Part shown: in pieces, positions 42,401 to 54,400 of the stretch
Position numbering within the stretch: the stretch's first letter is position 1
Layout: the number at the start of each line of letters is the position of its first letter
Made by a program: the position numbers and the translations under genes
Assembly: GCA_016490735.1 (NCBI GenBank)
Contig: JAEMWC010000003.1
Span: forward strand, 860,001 to 924,000
DNA: 64,000 bases
Reading direction: 5' to 3'
Source: Pachyseris speciosa
Taxonomy: Eukaryota > Cnidaria > Anthozoa > Scleractinia > Pachyseridae
Notes under the pieces: model-generated
Seen by the model: the letters and a program-made list of their open reading frames with translations, nothing else
Told to the model about the DNA's origin: nothing
The model's database searches: none

Positions 42401-45400
42401 GAACCTGAACCCGAAATTAAATCTACTGTGGTTCTGCCATACGTCAAAGGCACATCGGAGGCTCTTCGCCGTTGCCTACAACAAGGCATACGGACTGTTT
42501 TCAGATCTGACACAACTCTTAGATCACACCTAGTGCGACCTAAGGACATTGTCGATCCAGTAAAACAAGACGGAGTAGTCTACAAGATTCCCTGCGAATG
42601 TGGTAGGGTTTATATTGGAGAGACGGGAAGATCTATGCATGAACGGATTAAAGTGCATATGAAGCGAAATTTTTCATTAGCTTGTTCGAAAGAGCTTTCA
42701 AAATGATGAAGAATGGTGTTTATTTTATTGTGATAGCACTCTTGGTTGCAGAGTTATTCAAGATTTTGATTTATGCAAATTAGAGGACTTGTGACGTCAC
42801 AAGGTGGACGCAAAATGGAGTAAAATCACAAAATATGGAATATCTGTGCAAATACTATGTCTACAGGGTTGAAATTTTGCAGGGTTGATGTGCTGCCAGA
42901 ACTACACATTGTGATAGTGGTGATGATGTCACCATAGCAACATACTCGCTACCAGACCTCTAACTTTCCAAAGGATAAAATCAGAGTTTCCCTCCCCAAG
43001 AATTGCTATTTGCTCTTGATGTTCATTCAGTGGGTGCGAGCAAATATGGACATTACACAGCACAAGTATAAGAAAGTGTGTTAGACTCTGGAGCAACAAA
43101 TAAGGCATTTCTCATTTGGGAAGGTAGAGGTCTGGTAGCAAGTATGTTGCTATGGTGACATCATAACCACTATCATAACAAGACGGAGTAGTCTACAAGA
43201 TTCCCTGCGAATGTGGTAAGGTTTATATTGGAGAGATAGGAAGATCTATCCATGAACGGATTAAGGAACACGATAGAGACATACGACTTGCTCGAACCCA
43301 ATCCTCCGCCGTTTCAGAACATAGCAACGCGACCGGACATTATCCGCTCTGGGACGAAGTTAAATTTATTGACCGAGACCCACATTGGTACACCCGTAGG
43401 GTTAAAGAGGCTATTCACATAAGACTTCACCCTAACAACATCAACAGGGACAGTGGAATTGAAATTCCTGAAGCGTGGATGCCCACGATCAAACACCACA
43501 ACAGCCGATCAGTACCAAAGCGGACCACTGAGGGAACAATTTCTAGTCTGAACGACAAAGATCGAAATCCTCCAATCAACAACAGCCTAAGCGAGGATCG
43601 AAACGCACCAATTACCACCAGCCACGGTGCTTCTTATACTCACACGCAGCCAGTCGACACCATCGCCTGATGAAGACCAGCAGTATAGCGGTCAAAACGT
43701 CGCGATCCACATCTTTGTGACTCAGTGAGACAAAAGATTAACTCAGCTATCAACATTGTTTTTGTTATTCAAATGTTCAAAACGTTAAACAAAAGAATTC
43801 TTTGTTTCACCAGCCAATAGCTCTCTGGTTGGCATATTAATAACAATAGGTGACGTCACTGATATCTTTGTAATAACGAGAAGTTAGCTTTTGAAATGAC
43901 GTTTTCGTTGCCGTTGCCGTCGTCGTTGCTTAAGCTCTCTACTGACAAATCCCTGCGCGACCGCTAAATCACACAACTGTGGTACAAAACCATGATCAAA
44001 GTATGACCTTGAACTTCTGATTCGGTGCTACAAATATTTAATTTGTTCATTGCATGTTGTAATTTTAGTGCGTTGTTTTGTCTCACACTGCAGTCGATCG
44101 GATGTAGCTTTCTACCTTAAAAACATCTACCACTAGTTTATATACTGACCAACGTTTCTTAAAAACTAGTTTATAATACGACGTGTACAATCAACAATAG
44201 AGCTAAGGGTATACATTCAAACACTTAACTAAAATTTGTTCACAAAGATCAGAACTACCTTCAGGGAAGACAAAATCATGTCCACGTTATAATAAGCTTA
44301 TAGCCCTTTATTAGGTAGGTAACTAACAATTATTTCTGATTTGAGTAATGTTCTGTCAGTTCAGTCGTTAGCTGTCTGAAACGTACTGAAGGAGCTAGGA
44401 GGGTAAATACTTGGCTTATCACGTCATGATGTCAGGATAGGCTCCTGTTGCATGATGTTTGCAAAACCTAGTTTGAGGAAAAAAGAAATGTTAAATATGA
44501 TTTAACTTACTTTCGGGTGGGCAAGCGTTTACTTTTCTTGAAGCAGTCATTTATCCATTTCTTCGTTACGATCTTTCCTTTTCCTGAAGACAAAAATAGG
44601 GAAAGACATATGGGTTATTGGTCAAGCGTGAGGTCAAGATGGCGGCATATTGGCCAAGTTCTTTTTTTGCGTGTTTATGGACCGAGACGAAGTCAAGGTC
44701 CATAAACACGCAAAACAAGAACGAGGCCAATATCCCGCCATCTTGACCGAGCAAGCTTGGTCAATAAAGGATTTATTATATGACTCAAAGGACGCTATGA
44801 GAAGACAGTAAAACGCGGGACGAGCGGGCTATCCCGAGTGGTCAAGATGGCTCCATCTTGACCTCGCGGGTAGCCAATCACAGCAGGAGAATTGATTCAT
44901 CTTGACCGCTGAAAGAGCCAGTCATATAATAAATACAGTTACAAACGATGAAGTTTTCAAGCTTTAAAGCAACCACCAATGAAATCACAGCTGACCCAGC
45001 CAGCCGGCAGAAAGCGCGGGAAAATGCGAGTAGACGTATACGACGCAGTGCATTCTAATCAGGACGTAGTACCGCGCTTGGTGGTCAAAAGAGACTTTTT
45101 TTAACTCTAGTTTTAGTCTCAAAAAAACGACAGTACGGCATTAAATGTCGAAAAGTCGTTACAATAAGATGAGGTAACAAAAGGTAGAAACGAAAAGGGA
45201 ACATTTCGTTTCTGTAAGTAGTGGCATTACAGAGCATAAGCCTTTTTCGTGTCGATCACCTTATATCAGTCCGTATATAAAAGAACCTGCGACAGGAGGA
45301 TAATTTCCCAAAAATTTGCAAAAGAATGAGTTTGTTTGCTTGCTTGTTTCGTTTTGTTAAATAGAGCATCACCAAACCTTTTACTTGATTGAACTTGGGC

Positions 45401-48400
45401 GTGTTAGCAAAGGCACAACTGCAAAGGAAAAAATAATACATTAAATTACTATCACATCAATAAATCTCTCTACTTTCATGCAAAAACCGAATTCAATAAC
45501 TGCTTCATTATTCATACACTTGCACTTTTGTGACAAGAGCGCGTACAAGAAACTAAACATGCTATTGTAAACAACTTTATCTGTAGGCTTGCAAACTAAA
45601 AGCTGCAGCGCAGTCGGTCTAAAAGTTTCCAGTAAGTTTTTACAAAAAGCTACTCTAAAATATGTTTTTAGAACTTAAAACTGATTAAACTTTTGACTGA
45701 ATTCAGCCCCTTTCTGGTAAAACCATCTGTAAGAGAGTTCTTTAAAAGCTTAACTTATTTCTTACGAGAGGCCAATATATTGGTCATAAACACCGTTAGT
45801 GCTTTGAAAAGCTGCAACTTTCTCAAACCCCGTGCTATCGTTGAAATGAACCATTCCTATTGCTAAATGCTCATTTATATAGGCTTAATCACTCCGTAAA
45901 CTGACCAAAACTCCCAATTTTCATTGAATATGACCGTTTATTTTGCTGCAAAAGCAAAAATGTTGGCTTCGAACGCCCTTTGATAACACCAATTAATACG
46001 CAACTTTAGGACAAAAAATCTTTTGAAGCTGAAAGTCTACGTTGACAGCAAACTTCGACTCCACTTCTTGAAATCCGTTCCACATTTTCGTGCTCACTTC
46101 TTTAGCACGACGTGGATAACGCTGTTTGACTTTGTAAGTTTCGCCTTTGTGCCCCAAATGAATTCTGAGTAATTCTTTCATAACGGCGACATGGAAGTCC
46201 GCCAATTCCCATTACAGATACTTTTTAGAACTCTGTCGAGCCACCCGGTCCTGCTGACAAACTATTCCACCGATTGCACTCGATAACATTGTCATGTCAG
46301 GTCCCGGAATCCACTCACAGAACGGCTAGATCGCCCGTGGCTCGGTCAAACACGTTCGGTAGACCACTTGCTGTGAAATTGCTTCCCACCTCTGAGTTCT
46401 TTCAGAGGATTGCAGCCTCTACCCACCAACGCAGCTTTAGGATGCCGGGCAGGGGGCTTCTGAGGTGGTAAATGGCTCTAAAAAGACACTCATACATGTA
46501 AATGAAATACCTACCGAACTTGTAGCTGCAGTGATCGCTTAAAACAAGCGGCAGATAGCGTGACATGCGTGACAGGAAAGTTCGGTCTTGTGAACCAAAA
46601 TCTCTGTTGTAACCCCTTGTATGGAATAAAGAGATCGCCTTGACCTCCTACCCTCGGGAAATTGCAAACATTACGTACAAAACGTCGGTAAGAAATGAGT
46701 TAAGCAATAAAAACAACTGTTGTTTATAGGGATGACGTAACGAAAAGAGTGCCTGCAGGGATTTGCTGAGTGCTTGAAGCCATTCAAAATTGAGATAGTG
46801 ACACCAACCCATAATAATAAAAGTAGATGAAGTTCTTCTTACATGAGATGTGTACATCCTTTGCCCCAGTCTTGTTTATACTGTGCTCCCATCTGCAGCG
46901 CTTTATCACGGAGATCACCTCGCTCGGGATTCACAAAGCCACTCAGAACAAACACAACGTCTTTCTGAAAGGCAAACGAAAATACAATCACAGTTTGGCT
47001 CAGTTCAAACTGTTTACTGTCAATCTGTTTGTTCAGAATTTGCGCAAGTGAACGTTATGGTTATGGTTTTGCCTAAGAACATCAGTATTTGTCGGTGGCA
47101 CTAAAGTAACTTAATGTTAATGGGGGGGATAACATAAATCAGTAAACAGACTCACCATGATTTCTTGAAACGGGACTGAATCATTTCTGTCATGACTTGG
47201 GGATCCTAGAAGTAAGTGTAAAGTAATGTAAGCCAACAAACCGACAAAATATGCAAGGAGAAGACAATCGAGAGGAAGGGATTCGTTCAAAATATTGAAA
47301 GGAGATCTTAGTTGTAAAAGACGTTTAACCTGATTCATGTCAGACTTTTCAATTTTCAGCTGACAACAAATCCTGAATAGTACAAGTGCAGGTGATTTGT
47401 AAACAAAACAATGCAATTTCGTTTAACTGTGAAAAGCCTTCACTAGGCTTGAGCGCGAACTGCCAAAATAAACTAAAAGTCGGTACACACTATGGGCAGC
47501 ATGTCTCAGGGACAAGTCTCTGCGATAAGTTGCCTTGTGTGCACCGCTTTGGAGATATGTCGCTGGGTCAAGACGCCTACCAAGTACACATTAGGCGACT
47601 TGTGTATTGGCGGGTGAATGACGCTTTCCCATTGGTTTATTTACTTTATATTTTGTCGGGGAAACCGATCACCTGACAGCCTACACGAGGTAACACTGAA
47701 AATTTGTGTTAGTTTTGTCTCCGCGACTGGTCGCACGAATTTATGCACGTTTGAATTCATGCGTCAGTAACTAATTGGTTGTCGCGACGGCAGTTTTTCA
47801 GTCAGTCACTGCGACCTGCGACCTCTCTCTGTGATTTGTCGCCTGGTGTGTACCGACCTTACATCTCAAGCAGACCTAGCTGGCTGTCTGCTACCTGCAC
47901 AATAGCTGATATTTGATTGGCCTGCCACATATTGGCAACCTTACCTCGTTTCTTCTTTGATGGCGGTGGCGACTTTCCTTTACTTTTCGCCTCTGGCAAA
48001 TCCTCATACTTCCGTTTCGTGCTCTAAGAAAATTACGAATGTTTTATTATAGCATCGCTCAGGCACTCAGTGGTTGATTGATTGGCTCTAGTAAAACCTA
48101 TGTAGAGGTAGCCTTTCGTTTGACTAGTATCCCACCGAGGAGGGGTAGAGAGCTTAAGCAACGACGACGGCAACCGGGCAATGAAAACGCCTTTTCAAAA
48201 TGTAGCTTCTCTTTATAGCAACTATTTCGCGATTTTTCCAACTTTAACTTGTAAAATGTGGGCGAACTATCCTGGAGCTAAATTAGTAAAAACGGCACTA
48301 AAGTTGGAGAAAAGAAAGAAGAGTTCACCATCATACGCTCAGGTTCTCGACAAAACCTAAACTTTGGTCATTTTACGTTGTTGACGCACGTGCAGAGCGA

Positions 48401-51400
48401 TTGTTTTTGCTCATTAAGCCTATTTTTTGTGCCGTTGTCGTTGCCGTTGTCGATTGCTTAAGCTCTCTAATAACAGTAATCCTAGGGCGCATTCTTTTGG
48501 GATTATTACGATATAGGAACACTCAGAATAGTCAATAATCGTGTTCTTTTGGGACGTAATCTCTGTCGGCTTTCTCATTCACCCTGCTCCCGACAGCAGA
48601 ATAAACAGAATAAAATTTATTCGCAATACGCAGCCTATTCACTCTTTTGAGGAAAATTTGGCGGGTGAATCGTGCGTGGCCAACCATGCCCGTGACATGG
48701 TACTGGAAGTCAGCTTCAGATGCTCGGTCCAGACTAAGGTACAGACTACTTTCCGCGCTAGTTTCAGGTCACCTCCGCCAAGAGCATCCAATTAACAATA
48801 ATATTATCCCGCTCAATCGTGCAGAATATCGCCTGATACTTAGCCCACGAGGCCGTAGGCCGAGTTGGCTAAGTATCAGGCGATTTTCCGCAAGAGTTAG
48901 CAAGATAATTGTTTTATAATTCAACACATTAATGACAAAGCACAATTTTCGGCGTTTATTGAATAATACCGTAAAAGCTCTATTAACCCCCCCCGGGGGG
49001 GGGTTATTTAATTTCATGCCTCATTAACGGAGGGCTTATTAGAGAGAGGGGTTTAACAGAGAGGGGGAGCTTATTTCAAATCTTAAACATGCCGTTTTCG
49101 TCTTAAAATAGTTTTTGTACAAAACTCAAACAACTGCAGTGAAACTTTAATATTTAATACAGAGCAGCAAACAGTATTATGTGTTTGAGTGTATATTTGT
49201 TTAAAAACAAACAAACTGGGCCGCGTGAAGTGGATTTCGTAAGATGGAATAGTAGGGACTAATTACAAAATCTCATGTCGCAAAGGGGGGGGGGGCTTAT
49301 TAGAGAGGGGGGGCTTATTAGAAAAACCGACTTCCAAACGGGGGGCTTATTAGATGCAGTAAAATCTGTTCGAACGGGAACATATTGCAGGAGATTTGTG
49401 GATGATATGTTAACCATTATGCCCGACATAGCATCAGCTAATGCCTTCCTTGAGACTCTTAATAATTGTCATTCGTCAGTTAAGTTTACCATGGAGATGG
49501 AAAACAATGGCATGCTTCCGTTTCTCGGCACACAGCTGCTTAACAAGTCTAATCACATTGAGACAAAAGTTTATGTGAAACCCACAAACACTGGCCTCCT
49601 GTTGCACTACAAGAGCCATGTCGATGACCGATATAAACGCAGACTTGTAAAAACTATGCTTGATCGTGCATTTCGGCTCTCTTCCAGCTGGGCCTACTTC
49701 CCTGAAGAGTGTGATCGACTTAAATTATTGTTCTCTCGCCTAAAATATCCCTACAAACTAATTAATTCCACCGTCACTCGTTTCATCGCCCTAAAAGCAT
49801 CTGATCAACCTTTTCCTTTGCCGGTAGAAACCAATGCAGCAGACCCCGTTCGCGCCGTCCTTCCATTCAAAGACCAGGCCTCAGCCGATACTTTACGCAG
49901 TCAACTTAAAGATTGAGCCAGAAGATTCAAGTGACCATTCAGCCTGTGTTTATTAGCCACAAGATTGAGCAAGACCTTAAACTGCATGAAGTCAAGCCGC
50001 CGGTTGTAAACCAACAATGCCTTGTTTACCAATTTAAATGTGACCTGTGCGATGCAGGTTATGTTGGTTTCACACGCCGGCACTTACATCAACGCGTTGA
50101 AGAGCACAAGAGCACAAGAGCAAGCATGTGATATATTATTATTATAAAAAAATCCCATACAAATGTCTCTATTTCGGAAAGTGTGTCCCTCCAAACCATA
50201 CAAAGTCTCTAATTTTCACAATTTTCAAAAGCTTTTGTTTCAGCTCCAATTCAACTGAACAGTGTCAAAGTTGGCAAGATGACCATTTTTGAGATTCTCT
50301 TTCATGCAGTGTCAACAAATTTTTTCCAATCAATAAATTTTAAACTCATTCCCAGGCCCTCACTCGTTTAGAACATGGCCAATAACAAAACACCTACCTC
50401 ACTTGCTCTTCTCTGTACCTTTTTGTCATCGGCTTTTGGAGAGGCTTTTCCACTAACTTTCCCTATTCCATCGTTAGAAACAGGGTGTCTGTCCAGAGCT
50501 GCTGACTGTCTATCTTTAGTCACTGACTGTTTGTCCTTAGCTACTGGGTGTCTCACTCCTTGTACACTACCAGTAGTAACTGATTTGCTGTCACCTGACG
50601 AGCCAGCAGCAGTTGATGCAGCCCTAACTTCAGCAGCCATGGACATGGGGGTTGGGAGGGTTTCATTATCAGCTTTTTAAAGAAAAGACTTCCAGCAAAC
50701 ATTTTCTTTTTCTCTTCACTGTCACTGTCATCTTTTAAAGTGAAGCGCCCAAGTCTCTTTGAAGAGGCCTAAAATGCAAAGAAACAAGATATGACTCAGA
50801 GGCCGATAGGAATCTCAGTATCATTTCCAGTGCTGCTTTGGACAACTGCACCATGAAAGTTGCCATGATAAGAATTTTATGCTTACTGGAGAAGAATGTG
50901 GACTTCCAACAACTGCCTCAGAGTTGTTATCAGTGTCCTCAGGAGGAGAATGGAGGTTTATAAATGACAGGCCATACTGTTCATTCTAAAGAAAACGAGG
51001 AAAAAACTCATGCTTATTATAATTGATGGGCTCGGAGCATAACCATCCTATGTCGAATTTTGAGTCGTTTTTCGATTTTGCTTGGATTTGTCTGAATTTC
51101 TGCATGTGAACTGCAATTCGATGGAAACACATTGTATGGTATTTTTTTTGACTGATTCATCCAGAATCCAGAAATGCATTTTTTCTTACGTACACCAAGA
51201 AACCAACCTTCCATGGGAGTGGTTTGCAAGCTGCATTACATCTTCTTTCAATCGAATTGCAGTTTACATGCAACAATTCGGGCAAATCCCGGCAAAATCG
51301 AAAAACAACCCAAAATTCGACATAGGATGGTTATGCACCGACGCCTTCAATTGAAGTGAAGCTCATTTGTATGCGTACCGTATTAATATTCATACGTGAA

Positions 51401-54400
51401 TTATGTGAACATTTGTGAGGAGTACAACTAAAACTGGACGTGAAATGATTGACGGGTAGAAAGGATTGTTTGATAGTGTGACGTAGACTATAAATTTGGC
51501 GGTTAAAACATCGATTAAGCTCATCGGATACGAAACTTACGTGAGTGCTGGAGCTGCGGATCGCTACGTATTAACTGCATTATCGGTTTGCCTTCCCGCT
51601 TGGTGATCGAAAGACGTCATGAAAAGTCTGGAGATCCGCAAGTTCTTAACGCTTCTGAAAGAATCCAGTTAGCGTTTTCTCTGTGCTTACCAAATCACGA
51701 TGAGATATTAGCGTTTTGGGGTACAGAGTAGAAGCCAGGCGGAAAAAGTCTGAAAACAACTCTCGTCTCAAAAGCGGCGCGTCGTTGCTAGTCTTGTTCC
51801 ATTTTTCAAAGGTTGCGGTGCTAAAAGCTGGGAAAGCGAGACTTGGACTTAAGGGCGAAAAGTGTATGTTTGAAGAGTTGTTGTTCTTCGCACTTGGAGC
51901 AGACAATGATCCCAGAATTCATTGCGGTCAAACAGGGCGCTGTCTGAAGTCAAAACCTCTCGCGGGGGGGCGGTGGGTTGGGGCAGATTATTACTTGTTT
52001 TCAGTCAAAACTCTACTTTATAAAATAACTTTGAAAACTGTCTAGCTGCTGCACCGAGGTTTCCATTGTTCATTAATTTTGAAGAGCGCATTTTTTGAAA
52101 CCAATCGTGACATGAAATCGCAGCTTGCTTTTACTGTTAGCCGTGGAATAGTTAGTCGAACTTCGGAAACGCTACCGAAAATTCATTCGGCTCGAAGTCT
52201 GCCCGTTTTCGATGAGTATCTTGAACACAATCCATGGAAAAGAGTTGCATTGGCGCGCACGGCAAACATTCAAAGCAATATTAAGCGGTACTCCTCGCGA
52301 TTCGTCTGTGTGAATCAGATGTACGTAAACAACGGATTATAACGTGAACGATCGCCGCAGTTAGGAACACAACTTAAGCAGTAGTGAAACCAAATAAAAA
52401 AACAAACAAACAAACAAAAACAAAACAAAACAAAACGGAAAAAAAAAACCGCTTGTACGGGATTCGAACCAACAACCTCTGCGAAACCGGTGAATTGCCG
52501 TAACATCCGCGCTTGTTGGTTCGTGACATATCCGTGACTGATGAACAAGTGAGAATGAATATTTGGTAAACACGCTGCCGAATTTGAACACATAAATCAC
52601 TTTTGCGTTGATCGCCTCGGTTTTTTGCTTCTATGGAGGCTAATAAACTACAGCAAAAAGTATTCTCACGCGAGATAAACATTTGTGCGCGACTACAGTC
52701 ATTGTGATGAGACAATCCATCACGCGTGATAAAGGGATTGAATTTCATGCAAAATTTTTTACGTTTTGGAGCCAAGTTAATTTCACAAAAGAGTTAAGTA
52801 TTTCTGTCAAATTCTTTCACTGTCGTCATTTACGTTAATTTTAATAAGATTTTCATTCCATTGTTTTCCACTTGACGATGAAAATGAATCCATCAAAAAC
52901 GTTTCAACTGACGAAACCACGCGCAAGTTTTAATTTACTACGCAACACAACGTTCTGAGTAAACGAAACATGACGGAAAACAGCGTACTCTTAGGACTCT
53001 TAATTTTTGCTCTAGGACATCTGATTAACTCAAATTTTTGCTGTAGGTCACCAATAGGAGTTGTCTTGGCAAAAAGTTTCTTCAAGTCAAAACAGCCGTC
53101 TTTAATATTTTGTGATTTTTCAGCCGTCGGCAAGCTTTTTGCGCACTGATTTAGAATCAACCGAGGTTTTTGTACGCTGAATTTAAGATGTACGCTGTAT
53201 TTAAGACAAACAACCGACTTTAGCGCTGTGTTATATCGGCCAAAGCCTTTCCGAAAGAACTTAGAGTCAACCAAGGCAACTAGGCGCTGTTTTCGACTCG
53301 GACGAACCCTTAAGTCAAGCTGATTCGGACTAAAACAACCGCGCTTTAACGCTAGCGTTGACGTTAACATCAACACTAACCCTAACCATGTCCCTAACCC
53401 TATCCCTAACCCTATCCCTAGCCCTAGCCGACGCTCTAGCCCTAATGTTAAGTCCAACCTAAACCCAACAATAACCCTGAATCTCTTCGGAGTGAGTGCT
53501 GTTTTCAGGTCGGACAAAATCTTTGCGCGCTGACCTGAGATTAACCAAGGCTGCTATGTGCTGTTTTTTTAAGTCAACCACGAATATTGTGCACTGTTTT
53601 CGTGCCAAGCGAGCTTGTCGAGTGTTATGATTAAGCAAAAACGACACATTGCGCATTACGTCTAACTGAACAGAAACGTTCTGTGTTCTCTTAAATCGGT
53701 TACGAGCATTTGGCGCTTAGTCTTTCACGCAAAGAATACCCTTGGGCATTGTTAATTAGCATACTCCACCAGAGATATGAAGGGCTCGGAGCATAACCAT
53801 CCTATGTCGAATTTTGAGTCGTTTTTCGATTTTGCTTGGATTTGTCTGAATTTCTGCATGTGAACTGCAATTCGATGGAAACACATTGTATGGTATTTTT
53901 TTTGACTGATTCATCCAGAATCCAGAAATGCATTTTTTCTTACGTACACCAAGAAACCAACCTTCCATGGGAGTGGTTTGCAAGCTGCATTACATCTTCT
54001 TTCAATCGAATTGCAGTTTACATGCAACAATTCGGGCAAATCCCGGCAAAATCGAAAAACAACCCAAAATTCGACATAGGATGGTTATGCACCGACGCCT
54101 TCAATTAACCACACTTTTTGACTACAAAAACATTCAAAATTCATATTTAGGGTAATGACAGTCTTTGCACCTTGTTGAAAGGCTGAGTACAGACTAGCTT
54201 GATCCTGTCCCACTTCTGAGCTGCTACTGGCTTGGAGAGCTTGTCAGGACCTGCAGGGCAATTATAATATAATAATCACTTTATTAAAGTCTCAAATGTT
54301 TCTAGCCGAGCACAGATGCTCTACTAATTATAATAAAGGAGACTAAATCAAATAAACTCTAAATAAAGCATAATAAAATCAAATCAAAGAGATAACACTT

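Larger units (their letters stand above)
41796..43940. mobile_element. MITE with GAGCTTGAGCAACGACGACG ends, split by a Penelope-like element
   Basis: Left half 41796 to about 42094 and right half about 43880-43940 together match the intact copy at 48147-48468 in reverse orientation: ends AGAGAGCTT..CAACGACGACGG, then TTAGCTCCAGGATAG and GGAAAAATCGCGAAA. The PLE sits between GAGTTACAA and GTAATAACGAGAAG. Confidence 0.8.

Noticed and set aside
49275..49916. 213-codon ORF as a host gene
   Set aside because: The FVDD reverse-transcriptase motif and downstream GIY-YIG identify a Penelope-like element; the first 25 or so codons are G-rich repeat.
52930..53517. 195-codon minus-strand ORF
   Set aside because: Built from degenerate tandem repeats and the telomere-like tract; no domain, no splice support.
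51082..54108. Two identical 90-codon ORFs suggesting a small duplicated gene
   Set aside because: Both lie wholly inside the two near-identical foldback elements, with no family resemblance.
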